A stretch of DNA of 64,000 nucleotides, taken from contig OY723303.1 in assembly GCA_963210315.1 (NCBI GenBank), positions 806,001 to 870,000 of the forward strand, given 5' to 3'. Source of the DNA: Rhynchopus euleeides. Taxonomy: Eukaryota > Euglenozoa > Diplonemea > Diplonemida > Diplonemidae. The position numbers and the translations under genes were made by a program. The notes under the pieces were generated by a model. That model had not been told where the DNA came from. It did no database searches and was given only the letters and a program-made list of their open reading frames with translations. Positions 1 through 11,156 of the stretch are shown here, in pieces (within the stretch, counting starts at the first letter, position 1; each line of letters starts with the position of its first letter).

Positions 1-309
1 CCTGGGGGCGGGGGGCCTCAAAACCCGTCTACCAGTGCCGCTTCTAATCTCGTCGGTCTTGTCCCAACCACCACCAGCCAGCCCAGAACGCCCTGACGCT
101 GCGACCTCGTCGATTTTTCCGTTTCGCCCATCCGCCCAACTCCGCCAACCCAACCAGCCCTACCCTTTCTCCCAGTCAGGGCGGTACTCACACGAGCGGC
201 AAAGCGCTGATTTTTTTGGGTTTTGGTACCGAAGGTCAGCTGGAACTCATGCCCAGCCCTGGAAAAAAATCTCGTGAAAATTAGGGGGGGGGGGGGGCAA
301 AAAAAATCC
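1..309. other. No gene seen; unique sequence before the repeat array
   Basis: The open frames here are Pro-rich on both strands and have no recognisable domain. A G-tract (about 285-297) marks the edge of the tandem array that follows. Confidence 0.4.
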
Positions 310-758
310 ACCCATGTCGAAAAAAAAAATTTTGGCCGAAAAAAAAATTTTTTTTTTCGGCCGACTAAACCGAAAATCGGGCCCTCTGGGGTGCCACACC
401 GATATTTTTCGGATTTTTTTCGGATTTTTTCCGATTTTTTTTGGTTGGGGTGGCTACCAGTCCAGGCTGCTGGCCCAGGGTGGCCGGATTTTCGACATGT
501 CGAAAAAAAAATTTTTTTGGCCGGAAAAATTTTTTTTTTTTCGGCCGACTAAACCGAAAATCGGGCCCTCTGGGGTGCCACACCGATATTTTTCGGATTT
601 TTTTCGGATTTTTTTCCGATTTTTTTTGGTTGGGGTGGCCACCAGTCCAGGCTGCTGCCCCAGGGTGGCCGGATTTTCGACATGTCGAAAAAAAAAAATT
701 TTGGCCGAAAAAAAAATTTTTTTTTCGGCCGACTAAACCGAAAATCGGGCCCTCTGGG
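310..758 (+). repeat. About 184-bp tandem repeat array (units 1-3)
   Basis: The motif GACATGTCGAAAAAA recurs with its ATG at 314, 497 and 682, a spacing of 183 and 185. Each unit has a run of A/T-rich stretches (FF/KK-like in translation), then a conserved stretch around GGGCCCTCTGGGGTGCCAC and CACCAGTCCAGGCTGCTG. The ORFs that cross it are by-products of the periodicity. Unit 3 is cut by the element at 759-4151 and resumes at 4152. Confidence 0.9.
751..758 (+). repeat. Target-site duplication, left copy (CCTCTGGG)
   Basis: The eight bases CCTCTGGG lie immediately before the left TIR and recur at 4152-4159 immediately after the right TIR. The undisturbed tandem unit contains the octamer only once. 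Confidence 0.9.
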
Positions 759-966
759 CAGGCCTCTGGCTAATTCTGGGGCCGGACTTAACGTTGGGAC
801 GGAGGGGGGGGGGGGGGGGCCCTACCCTACACGGTGGGATCTTGTAAATTTTACATGTATAACTACAAGTATATACATGTATTATACATGTATAATACTT
901 GCATGTCAACTATTATACATGTATAATACATGTATATGCCTGAAATATACATGTAAAATACATGTA

Positions 967-1311
967 CCGTATACGTAAATATTTTGGAACGTAAATATTA
1001 TGGAACGTAAATATTATGGAACGTAAATATTTTGGAACGCTGGTGGGTTGGCGTTCCAGATTTTTTTCGTTCCATAATATTTACAGGGCTTTCTGCGACT
1101 CGGGGACTTGGACCAGGTGATCGGACGGCATACAGAGTCCCTGACGGGACCTACTCGTGCACTTTTCGCGCGATTCCTGACGCAAGCCGTCCTCACCACC
1201 GAGTCCCCAACTGGCCCTGTAAATATTATGGAACGTAAATATTATGGAACGGACCGGCCAAAAATGGGCCCGTTCCATAATATTTACGTTCCATAATATT
1301 TACGTATACGG
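967..1311. mobile_element. MITE family A, copy 1 (TA target)
   Basis: The ends are CCGTATACGTAAATATT and its complement, flanked by TA at 965-966 and 1312-1313. The interior repeats a 16-bp word (CGTAAATATTATGGAA). A second copy at 13555-13883 is the same except for one 16-bp unit fewer. Non-coding; the TA target is typical of Tc1/mariner-mobilised MITEs. Confidence 0.88.
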
Positions 1312-1826
1312 TATATCAAGTAAAAATACAAGTATAATACTTGCATGTCAACTATTATACATGTATTTTTACTTGATATACATGTATTTTACATGTATAT
1401 TTCAGGCATTTACATGTATTTTACATGTATATTTCAGGCATTTACATGTATTTTACATGTATATTTCAGGCATTTACATGTATTTTACATGTATAATACT
1501 TGTCATGCAAGTATTATACATGTAAAATACTTGCATGACAAGTAAAATACATGTATAATACTTGCATGACAAGTAAAATACTTGCATGCAAGTAAAATAC
1601 ATGTATTTTACTTGCATGCAAGTATTTTACTTGTCATGCAAGTATTTTACATGTATAATACTTGCATGACAAGTATTATACATGTAAAATACATGTAAAT
1701 GCCTGAAATATACATGTAAAATACATGTATATCAAGTAAAAATACAAGTATAATAGTTGACATGCAAGTATTATACTTGTATTTTTACTTGATATACATG
1801 TATTTTACATGTATATTTCAGGCATA

Positions 1827-2021
1827 CCTACCACCCCCCGTGTATATGTCACCCCCCCCAGGTGCAAAAATCGGGAGGGGGGTGACATGTACACACCTTT
1901 TAGGGGGTGACATAAACACGGGGGGTGGTAGGTTAGTGTATGTCACCCCCCGCCAGGGCCGCCTGGGGGTGACATAAACACACCCCTTTTGGGGGGTGAC
2001 ATATACACGGGGGGTGGTAGG
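1827..2021. mobile_element. MITE family B, copy 1 (195 bp, TA target)
   Basis: It starts CCTACCACCCCCCGTG and ends with the inverted complement, flanked by TA on both sides. The copy at 44641-44835 has the same length and appears identical. Its ends resemble family C (36467-36787), with CCCCCCGTGTATA just inside both. Confidence 0.88.
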
Positions 2022-2130
2022 TATACATGTATTATACATGTATAATAGTTGACATGCAAGTATTATACATGTATAATACATGTATATACTTGTAGTTATA
2101 CATGTAAAATTTACAAGATCCCACCGTGTA

Positions 2131-3945
2131 CCCTACCCTACCCTACAGCAGGTCGGGGGTACCCACAACTCGACCCAACCCTACCCTAGGGTGAGGGTTG
2201 GGTACCCATAACCCGACCCAACACGACCCTACCCAACCCAGGGGTCAGGGCCAGTGTTGACCCTAGACCCAACCCAACCCTAGGGTTAGGGTCAGGGTTG
2301 ACCCTAGACCCTACCCTAACCCTAGGGTTAGGGTCAGGGTTAACCCTTGACCCAACCCTAGGGTTAGGGTCAGGGTTAACCCTAGACCCTAGCCAACCCT
2401 AGGGTTAGGGTTAGGGTTAACCCTTGACCCAACCCTAGGGTTAGGGTCAGGGTTGACCCTAGACCCTACCCTAGGGTTAGGGTAGGGTATAGGGTTAACC
2501 CCAACCCTGATCCGAGGGTTGGGTCGGGTCTAGGGTTCACCCTGACCCAAACCCGAACCCTAGGGTAGGGTTGGGTCTAGGGTGAACCCTAACCCTAGGG
2601 TCGGGCAGGGTCTTGGGTTAACCCCCAACCCTAACCCTCGGGTTGGGTAGGGTATAGGGTTAACCCTAACCCTAGGGTAGGGTTGGGTCTTGGGTTAACC
2701 CTAACCCTAACCCTAGGGTTGGGTTGGGTATAGGGTTAACCCTAACCCTAGGGTGAGGGTAGGGTATAGGGTTAACCCCAACCCTAACCCTAGGGTTGGG
2801 TAGGGTATAGGGTTAACCCTAACCCTAGGGTAGGGTTGGGTCTTGGGTTAACCCTAACCCTAACCCTAGGGTTGGGTTGGGTATAGGGTTAACCCTAACC
2901 CTAACCCTAGGGTAGGGTTGGGTGTAGGGTTGGGTTGGGTATAGGGTTAACCCTGACCCTAACCCTAGGGTTGGGTAGGGTATAGGGTTAGCCCCAACCC
3001 TAACCCTAGGGTTGGGTAGGGTAGGGTTAACCCCAACCCTAACCCTAGGGTTGGGTTGGGTCTAGGGTTAACCCGAACCCTAACCCTAGGGTTGGGTTGG
3101 GCCTAGGGTTAACCCTAACCCTAACCCTAGGGTAGGGTTGGGTGTAGGGTTAACCCTAACCCTAGGGTTGGGTTGAGTCTAGGGTTAACCCTAACCCTAA
3201 CCCTAGGGTAGGGTTGGGTGTAGGGTTGGGTTGGGTCTAGGGTTAACCCTAACCCTAACCCTAGGGTAGGGTTGGGTGTAGGGTTAACCCTAACCCTAGG
3301 GTTGGGTTGAGTCTAGGGTTAACCCTAACCCTAACCCTAGGGTAGGGTTGGGTGTAGGGTTGGGTTGGGTATAGGGTTAACCCTGACCCTAACCCTAGGG
3401 TTGGGTTGGGTCTAGGGTTAACCCGAACCCTAACCCTAGGGTTGAGTTGGGTCTAGGGCTAACCCTAACCCTAACCCTAGGGTAGGGTTGGGTGTAGGGT
3501 TGGGTATAGGGTTAACCCCAACCCTAACCCTAGGGTTGGGTTGGGTCTAGGGTTAACCCTAACCCTAACCCTAGGGTAGGGTTGGGTGTAGGGTTGGGTT
3601 GGGTATAGGGTTAACCCTGACCCTAACCCTAGGGTAGGGTCTAGGGTTAACCCCAACCCTAACCCTAGGGTTGGGTAGGGTGTAGGGTTAACCCTAACCC
3701 TAGGGTAGGGTTGGGTCTAGGGTTAACCCTGACCCTAACCCTAGGGTAGGGTCTAGGGTTAACCCCAACCCTAACCCTAGGGTTGGGTAGGGTGTAGGGT
3801 TAACCCCAACCCCAACCCTAGGGTTGGGTAGGGTCTAGGGTTAACCCTAACCCTAACCCTAGGGTGAGGGTAGGGTCTGGAGTTAACCCCAACCCCAACC
3901 CTAACCCTAGGGTTGGGTAGGGTCTAGGGTCACCCGTAACCCTCG
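2131..3945. repeat. Telomere-like repeat array in alternating orientation
   Basis: Degenerate CCCTAA/TTAGGG and CCCTACCC/GGGTTGGG words fill about 1.8 kb. The strand switches every 20-25 bp: a C-rich run (TTAACCCTAACCCTAACCC) is followed by a G-rich run (TAGGGTAGGGTTGGGTGTAG). The switches centre on the palindromes GGGTTAACCC and CCCTAGGG. A real telomere is unidirectional, so this is a telomere-derived satellite. It lies inside the transposon at 759-4151. Confidence 0.9.
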
Positions 3946-4151
3946 AAATCGGGCCCAAATCGCCAAAATGGGCACCCCTCGAAAAAAAACATTCGAAAAG
4001 GTCCCCCTACCCACACCTGGAAATTACCAAAAAATCTGGGACCCCGGCGGCCCCAACCCTAGGGTAGGGTAGGGTAGCCCCCCCCCCCCCCCCCCCTCCC
4101 CCCCCCGGCACGGAGAAACTTAACGTTCGACCCGAATTAGCCAGAGGCCTG

Positions 4152-4310
4152 CCTCTGGGGTGCCACACCGATATTTTTCGGATTTTTTTCGGATTTTTTT
4201 TCGATTTTTTTTGGTTGGGGTGGCCACCAGTCCAGGCTGCTGCCCCAGGGTGGCCGGATTTTCGACATGTCGAAAAAAAATTTTTTTGGCCGAAAAAAAA
4301 ATTTTTCCGG
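4152..4310 (+). repeat. Continuation of the 184-bp tandem repeat (unit 3/4)
   Basis: The sequence resumes GGGTGCCACACCGATATT at the expected phase, and the conserved ATGTCG word appears at 4267. Beyond about 4310 it runs into a GC-rich hairpin (GGGGGCTTCGCCCCC-like) and unique DNA. Confidence 0.85.
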
Positions 4311-5784
4311 GGGGCTTCGCCCCCCGGACCCCCCATGTGGGGGGCTCCGCCCCCCACGCCCCCCACCTCCCTCCCGGCCGGGGGCCGGTACGGTCGGTCG
4401 TCGGCTGCGCCCAAAGGGCGTGCGGTAGCCGACGCCCTTTTGTGCTCGCCTCCTCCCTCCCACACCTCTTCGTCCTCTTTCATGACGCGTCACCCTGCCT
4501 CCACGCTCTGACTTCTGTGACCCGCATGCCGCGTTGAGAGCAAGTCTTCCGTGTGCTGTCACCGAGACCAGGCCACTATCTGCTCTCAGGTTGGTAGCAA
4601 TGGCCTTTTACCTTATGTCAAGCCCACGTGACAAAGACTCGTGCAGCTGAGGTCCTGGCTGGTCTGTCCTGTTGTCTGGGATCCTGTTCCCCCCCGCACC
4701 CCCCCTTCCCACACATGTCTGGTGCGTCGGTCGCGGGTTTGTGGCGCATCGGTCATTTGGCCTGCCGGGCCTCCCCCCCGCACCCCCCCTCCACACGCGA
4801 ACCGGTCCCCCTTTTTCAATTGCGGCCCGGTTCCCGTGTTGTGTCGCGGCCCTCCCCGCCTCGCCTCCGACAGACTCTCCCCACAGTTGACGACGTGGGC
4901 AAACGGCGCCGACATCCTCTCATCACTTACCGTATTCTCATCAGGACGGTCGGTTTCCCTGACGCCACGACCACCAATGTGCTCCGATGCTTTTTGAAGG
5001 AGGTAGTTCATCCCCGACTCAGGCGTTTGCGGGAATGAGCTCGCCCACTTCTCCTGGAGGAGTACGCACCACCCGGTCGTGGCGCACCCGCACCCGCTGC
5101 ACACCGCACATGACGAGTTGCGGTAGCAGCCGTACCCCACACAGGTTCGAGTGGTTTGCCATGGTCCTGCTCACGACGACCTGCAGGTCACCCGTTCCTG
5201 TCGTGCACGTGCAGGCAGTGCCAGGAGGTGGTGGCCTCGTCAATCTGGCAGGGTTTGAGTTTACCGGGGCGAGGCACTCCACTCTGGGTCTGCTGTTTGT
5301 GATGTAACAAGCAGGTCTGGCGGGGTGTTCAGGGTTCGGAGTGGCCCTCCTCGTTGGCATCCGTGCAGCAGCGCTATCGCGTCCCGGAATGCCCCGTGTC
5401 ACACCGGTGGGAACAGGGGCCAGCACCGCCATCTCGAGGAGGACCCGGGCCGTTCTTTGGATTCTTCACAGTCGCAGCCTCCGGCTTGTCGTTGTCCGTC
5501 AGCGTAGCGCCCACCCAGCCTGCAGAGATCTTGCACCGTCTTCAACAGCAACTTTTGACCCGACAATTTTTGGGGCATTTTTTCACCAAAAAAAAATCAC
5601 TCTGCGCGCCAAGTCGAAGACTTGTTTGGGGACTTTTGGTGTCCCCAATTTTTCAATTTTCGAAAAATAAGCTCACTTTGCTAAACTGGACCCAACTCCC
5701 CACACTCTTTTTTAAGCGAAAAACAGCAAATTTCGGCCGATTTTTTCTCATTTTTTCTCATTTTTTTTCACCGACTTTTCCATA
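4311..5784. other. Possible gene remnant, structure unresolved
   Basis: Open frames occur on both strands. The most protein-like stretch is on the minus strand at about 5075-4935. It ends at a consensus donor GTAAGT (about 4931) after ...RGVRETDRPDENT. A second minus-strand segment sits at about 5195-5150. I could not join these into a gene and recognise no domain. 5560-5780 is A/T-run-rich and non-coding. Confidence 0.2.
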
Positions 5785-5858
5785 CCCCCGGTAATACCCG
5801 TTTTTCGACCCGGTAATACCCGGTAATACCCGGTAGTCGTTAACGGGGCAGATTCATG
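5785..5858 (+). mobile_element. Solo end of the CCGGTAATACCC element family
   Basis: Repeated ACCCGGTAATACCCGGTAAT words end in CGTTAACGGGGCAGATTCATG, matching the right terminus of the complete element at 54497-56642. No matching left end is nearby, so this is a truncated copy or solo terminus. Confidence 0.75.
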
Positions 5859-8216
5859 GTATAGGTTGTGTGAGGGTGCGGGTGCGGGTGAGTTCTGCAG
5901 GGGGGGTGGGTAGGAGGCGTGGCTTTCGCGGCATGCTCTGCCACAACAAGATCACAGGCCACAGCTGTTAACCTACTGCCAGACAACAAGCTCGCCGCAC
6001 TGGGGAAGGGAGGGGGGCAGCTATCGCTAGAAACCATGCCCTTGACAGACGGGACAGACAGGCAGGCATCATGCACAGTTCTGTCCGGGTGGCGTTGTGG
6101 GTTGGCACGGTTTTACGAGGGCATGGGGCGCAGACCTTCAGCAACCCGGGCAGGGTTGCCGCTGTTGTCCCAGCATGATGCGGACCTGCCTCGCCTTGCC
6201 TTGCTTCGCCGTGCCAGATGTGGAGCTCAGGCGGGTGTGAGGGGCCCGCCAGGCTTGGGTGGGAATTCCTCTCGTCGCGATTCCCCTTCTTCAGTCAGAA
6301 TGGTTAGTTGTATTTGAATGCCCTAGGATTCCTTGGGTTTATTCGTGAACTTCCCCTGCACACCCCCCCAACCACACCCTCTCACCCACCAACCCTGTCG
6401 CGGGTTGGCCGCAACCCCCGTGGTGTCCCCAGGAGCATGGCGAAAGAGCATTCAAGATATAGCGTTCAAGATCGCTCAAGCCAAGCCACAGTCCAGACTA
6501 GCGGTGGGAGTGTCCCTTTTGGAAGAACATCTCTCTTTCCACAGTCACACCAGGCCCATGGCAGCGTTCGGTATTCCTGCACACACTGGCACGAGCAGGC
6601 ACTGTTTGGACACAAGGAATAATGCAAGTCATTTTCGGGGGGGGGGGGGGGGGGGCTGTTTTTGCTGCTGGAATAAAATGGAACGTTGGAACCCCCCCCC
6701 CCCCCCCGCGTAGAATCGATCCCGTCAGAACCCCCCCCTTCCGCCCTCCCCTTGCTGGATTAGCGGAGTGGGAGACACCTGCATCCCCCCAAATAGAGGG
6801 AAAACCTGCAGCGGGCACAGCTCCTCACCTGCTGTGGCTCCCCTGGGGAACACTGCACCGCCAACCCAACCCAACACCACGAAAGGGGGGGTCTGCGAGC
6901 ATTTTGCACAGCCACGTGGTCGACAAAATGGTTCCTCAAGGACACCCGCACTTCTCTGCATGCAGAAATGCCACCTGCTTCGCGAGGTGCTGCCATTCGG
7001 CCCGCATGCAGGTGTGGGGGGTGCCGTGGGGTGGGATACGGCCTGCTCGGCAACACACCGCCACCCTTCTTGCTCCCTCATAGCGCCCCCCCCGATCAAC
7101 CCTGCCGCATTGGGGGGTCAGCTTTTTTGGGATACCTTGTCGGGCCAGGTGTCCTCCCCCCGCCCCAGCCAGCACGCCAGGCTGCCGCGCCGCAACCTGC
7201 GACACATGCCGGTATCCCACGAGCTTTGCGCCCACCCCTTCTGCAGGCCACGCGTGTGCACCCTGTGCCTCCATCCCGGCAGGGTTCATCAGCACTGTGC
7301 CTACGACGTGCCTATTCCCTGCACCACCTGCGCTGTGTGGTATGCACGTCAGCCCCCGCATGCCAGGGGATGTGGCAGGGGGTGGAAAGGGAGGGACCCC
7401 TCATCAGCGCAGCACGCCTCTGCTGCTGGTGGGCATCCTAAGCTTGCAGGCTGGGCCCCCTGCCCCTGCCGTGCGGTTGGTTCGAATGTCCACCGGTGGG
7501 GTGTGCCAAAAGTAGGCATCACAGTCAACAGTCAGACGGGGTGAGGTGTTATGCTAGCCTATTCGCCCTGGTGGTGATGGTGAACTCGGCGCTGTCGTCG
7601 TCTTTCCGCTGTGGTTCCACCTGTCGGGGTGGGGGGTGTGGGATAGGTAGGTAGGTAGGTCGGGGCCTCTCTAGTGGTGGAAACCCTGGTTCCAAAGTAG
7701 CATAGTTTGACACCAGTAAACCCAGTTGCGCGGAGTGAAAAAGCTTCCAAACTAAATTGGTGGGGTCAGTAGTGCCAAACTGTTGCGCTGGTTGTGTGCT
7801 GAATCACAATCGGTGTCAATATTTTCACCGATGGCCGGAACACCAGCAGAGGGGAACCAACCGCTCGAAACACTGGAGGGTGTTTGAGCGAGCAACATGC
7901 AGAGATCAGACTACAAAGCAAGACATACCGCAGCTACGACACCCAGGGCGTACATTGCACCCCGCAGCATGCCGGCAGGCATGTGGAGCAGCGCGTTGGG
8001 GTTAAGACGGGGCGGCGTGTCCTGGTTGACGGGGGGTGTGCCAGTTGGAGGCATGGAGGCCATGGGAGACGGTGCAGACCCAACCACCCACCCCTCAAAA
8101 GGCAAGACCGTTTGTGTTTATTTGCAGGAGACGGGCGTGCCAACAAAAATACGTTCTCACAGAAACCCTTCACCGCATCGCAGCAGCCGAGGGAGATTTC
8201 CTGATAAAAAGCACAC
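5859..8216. other. No supported gene
   Basis: Long homopolymer C/G tracts (for example about 6640-6655 and 6691-6707) and Pro/Cys/His-rich open frames are seen. The longest (6768-7544, plus) has no ATG at its start and no recognised domain. I see nothing firm. Confidence 0.4.
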
Positions 8217-9881
8217 TCATACCACCCAGATATCGTCGAGATCCACAGTCACAAGGTTGCCCTCCACCATAGCCTCGAAGGTGGCGTCGTCAGCAGCGTG
8301 CACGACAGACTTGCTCCCGCTTCCAAGCGTGAGCTGCTTCGTCAACAGGATCTTGGACCCGACGGGGAACGTGCGCCCATCCAGCGTCACCTCCTTCGCA
8401 AGCACGCCACGGGTGCCGGGCGCATAGAGCTGCATTTGCCCACAGCTGATGTGCTGCAGATACTTAAAGTTGTTCGCCCTCACGATGAAAACCTGTTGAG
8501 GTGGTGCGTGAGGCGGGGGTGGCGCTGACTCGCAAAAAACTCCCACTCTCGTCTGATGTGCAAAGAGCCCGTTTGGCAGAGCTGAAACGGCATTTTCACG
8601 CAAATAAAAACTGCCGCGTGCGAAATGAAACACTTCCAAAACGTGCCACCCAACACGAAGACTGAGGTTAGAGTGCAGCAAATGAAACATTACGCATGCC
8701 ACACCCACAACCCCCCCCCCCTCCTGCGCAATACGCAATGCAGGCATGTCGCTAAGCGTCGACCGTCGACCCAGTGATTTTGGGTTTCCCCCCCCATAAA
8801 AAAGCGTCGACCCAGCGTCGACCCAGTGGACTGGGTTGACGCTTGGTCGAGGCTTGGAGCGTCGACCTAGTGGAACTGGGTTGCCATTCAAGCCTGGACC
8901 AAGCGTCAACCCATTTATTACACTGGGTCGACGCTCACCAAGCGTCGACCAAGCGTCAACCCACTTTCACTGGGTCGACGTCGAAGAGAGTATGGTTTTG
9001 CAGGAACAGATGCTCACTACCGTGGCCTCCGGCGGCTGGGGGCTCCGCCCCCCAGACCCCCCTGTGGCGTATGTCTCGTACTCAAGTCATTCGATTCCCA
9101 CCGGGTCAGGGAATCCAACCACTCCAGTAGCCTCAGGAGGACGCAGCCAACTCACACAGAATCTGTACGCCCACAATGAACAGATGCTCACTACCGTGGC
9201 CTCCGGCGGCTGGGGGGCTCTGCCCCCCAGACCCCCCATCTCGCGTGCCCGTCTAGTAACCAAGTCCTTGCGCTTTGACGGCCGTGACATATCAGGGGGC
9301 AGCGTCGAAATCATGGTCCTGAAAGCCATTTTTTGGTTTCCTCCGGCACCCGACGGCGCGAGCGGGAGAGGAACCACGGAAGGAACCCAGCGCCTCACAC
9401 CGTGCCCACCTAGTGGTCCACCGATGGGAAAATTTGGCAACAACACGAGCGCGCGCGAAGCGCGCGCGAGAAAAATTGACCCCTAGTGTTTTCCCCCCTG
9501 ATCCCCCCCCAAAACAGGAGCGTCAACCCACCAAATCTCCAAAATCGAAAAGTTAGCGACAGGCCTGTACGCAATGCATACATCACCCTGCTTGTTCATG
9601 CGGAGGCCGTCCATCTGTTTGTTGAAGGCGTAGGGCCAAAACTCACGGCACAGCAGTCTGACAAGCTCCTTTGGCTCATCCCGGCGCGACAGCTTCATCA
9701 GCGGCTTGTCCCGCATCAGGCGCTCCGTCACCGCGACACCTATGCGAAAGCCCATCGCCTCCTGCCTCCGGATCAGGAGGTCATCCGATCCGCCTTCGCG
9801 GACCACATTGTTGAGGAGATGCTGGGATGCTTCGACGACAAGCATGACCATGGCACTCTCAGAGACCTCCTTGAATGCCAT
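8217..9881 (-). CDS. TRAPP complex subunit 6 / Trs33-like protein (two exons)
   Basis: Exon 1 runs 9881-9582 (ATG, residues 1-100) and exon 2 8492-8217 (residues 101-191, TGA stop). The 1,089-nt intron has donor GTATGC and acceptor CAACAG, and the join is in phase 0. The encoded 191 aa compares with about 160-170 for the family. Residues 36-101 follow the TRAPPC6/Trs33 pattern closely: EAMGFRIGVAVTERL, then LVRLLCREFWPYAFNKQMDGLRMNKQGD, then VFIVRANNFKYL from exon 2. The product would belong to the TRAPP tethering complex of the early secretory pathway. The last 70 residues do not resemble the C-terminal half I know for TRAPPC6, so they are divergent or another exon is missing. The intron holds a GTCGAC-rich repeat and a copy of the dispersed hairpin module. 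Confidence 0.68.
8755..8986. repeat. GTCGAC-rich inverted/direct repeat cluster in an intron
   Basis: The word GCGTCGACCCAGTG and its complement occur about ten times in both orientations, with multiple SalI-type GTCGAC sites. It lies inside the TRAPPC6-like intron. It could fold into alternative hairpins; no coding potential is seen. Confidence 0.7.
9004..9240 (+). repeat. Dispersed GC-hairpin module, direct dimer
   Basis: Two direct copies (about 9019-9061 and 9196-9236) of ACCGTGGCCTCCGGCGGCTG followed by a perfect GC stem. They are separated by a conserved spacer of about 135 bp containing CTCGTACTCAAGTC and ACAGAATCTGTACGCCCAC. The same dimer recurs at 43113, 53875, 58878 (inverted) and 59910 (inverted). 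This copy lies in the TRAPPC6-like intron. Confidence 0.85.
9446..9469. repeat. CGCGCGCGAAGCGCGCGCG hairpin
   Basis: An almost perfect alternating CG stem with a GAA loop. Similar hairpins, each next to an A or T run, occur at about 24157, 38389 and 50568. Each lies 100-300 bp from a copy of the dispersed GC-hairpin module, suggesting they belong to one repeat. Confidence 0.7.
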
Positions 9882-9899
9882 TGCTGCGGCAGCTCGTGT

Positions 9900-11156
9900 T
9901 AGGGCAAATCAGACGGGGCTCCGAGATGACTCCCACGCCGTGTTCCCTCAATAATGCGAGGAGGGGCGGTAGTCTGCAGGATAGGGGTGACACACGCAGG
10001 TTGAAGATACAACTTACTACAGGGCTGGTGCCAGAGAGAGGCCCTTTGGAGTGCTGTGCTGTGTGGCGCTGCGCGGCTGGTTTTGAAAATCTAAGCGGGG
10101 GTGGAAAAGAACGGAGGGGGGGCGGCAGATGAAACAAGGGCTGCCCCAATGGAAGCGTCTGGAAAAGGGGATCAGGGCAGAGGGCGCTGAGCAGGGGAGG
10201 GGCGGAACGTGGTTGTGTAGCAACGCCGGTTGGGCGGGCGGTGGGGGGGATAGCCTCTGGCTCCGCCCTGGGAGGTGTGGTGTGGGTGTGGCGGGTGGGT
10301 GGAGGTGGGGGGTGGCTCCCGGCTGGTGGGAGTGTCAGTGGGTGGGGAGAGTCGAGTGTGGCGCTGCGATCCAGAAGAGGGGCAGGGCTTGTGTTGTATG
10401 TGCAGCGTGTGGGGGGTGGGTGGGGTGGGTGGCCCTGTGCAATGGAGCAACTTGGGTGTGGCGGGTGGACAGCTCTCGTGACAGAATGACACCCGACGGA
10501 CCACGAGGAATCCACAAGGGAAGGCCACACGGGTTCTTAATTGCCACTTCTCTCGAGGTGTGTGTGTGTGTGTTGAGGTGTGCAGTGGAGCCGCATCCAC
10601 ATCAGAGCAGGCCTCAGTGCGTTCGGCACTGCTGCAGCACAAACTTGACAAAAAGACAGGCGGGTGTGTGGGTGGGTGTGGGTGGGGTGGCTGCTGTGGG
10701 TTGGTTATGGCAATGCTGCAGACAGGCAGGCTCCCTGTGGAGCCTTGCCTCTTACTCGGGGTGGGCCGTGTCACTCCAAAGGAGACATGACGTGTCGCCA
10801 GCAGCCTGGTGGCCCAGGCGCGGCAGGAGCGACTTAGGATTGGGAGGCACGGTGTCGGAGCACCGCATTGTGCCGCAGCGGTGCGTCCTGCGAAGAAGCA
10901 CCCTGGTGGAAGAGAATAAACACAATAACAGCAACAAGGGGAAGAGCTAAGTGCAAAGGCAGGCAGGCGGCAGCGCCAGCAAGCCATGCGTGTGCAAAAG
11001 TGTACAAGACAGACACAGACACGCAACGGGCAGATCAGGAAGGAGATGCAGGCAAGAGTTACTGTGGGAGTGGCTGTGCATCTTGGCATGCACGTGTGCA
11101 GGTGGACGCGTACAGGTGCAAGTATGTGCATGTGCAGATGTGGCTGTGGCGACACG
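9900..11156. other. No supported gene
   Basis: Long open frames on both strands are driven by GTGGGG/CCCCAC-rich low complexity. No domain, splice pattern or start context supports a gene. Confidence 0.4.

Larger units (their letters stand above)
830..2128. mobile_element. Nested AT-rich inverted-repeat element, TA target
   Basis: About 100-bp inverted ends start CACGGTGGGATCTTGTAA (830 onward) and end with the complement at 2128. They are flanked by TA (828-829, 2129-2130) inside CCCTACCC-type repeats. The interior is built of short palindromic words (ACATGTATAATACTTGCATG-like) in many orientations. Two further elements sit inside it, at 967-1311 and 1827-2021. No coding capacity is seen. 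Confidence 0.8.
759..4151. mobile_element. 3.4-kb non-autonomous hAT-like element carrying telomere-like DNA
   Basis: The ends are a perfect 18-bp terminal inverted repeat, CAGGCCTCTGGCTAATTC, at 759-776 and 4134-4151. It is flanked by an 8-bp duplication CCTCTGGG (751-758, 4152-4159), the size typical of hAT transposons. Removing 759-4159 restores the host tandem repeat to a 184-bp period (682 to 4267 minus 3401), which independently confirms the boundaries. There is no transposase. The cargo is a nested inverted-repeat element (830-2128) and about 1.8 kb of telomere-like sequence. The first four bases match the ends of the 1.2-kb hAT-like family at 42867 and 53631, so one transposase could serve both; that is inference. 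Confidence 0.88.

Noticed and set aside
314..773. Lys/Phe-rich open frames in the first kilobase
   Set aside because: They follow the 184-bp tandem repeat with A/T homopolymers and repeat with the same period; not genes.
2131..3945. A true chromosome end or telomere
   Set aside because: Repeats alternate in strand and are degenerate, and unique DNA plus genes continue on both sides; the block is inside a transposon.
10172..11155. 327-aa minus-strand open frame
   Set aside because: Pro/His/Thr/Cys-rich low complexity complementary to GTGGG repeats; no domain, and it abuts the well-supported secreted-protein gene.
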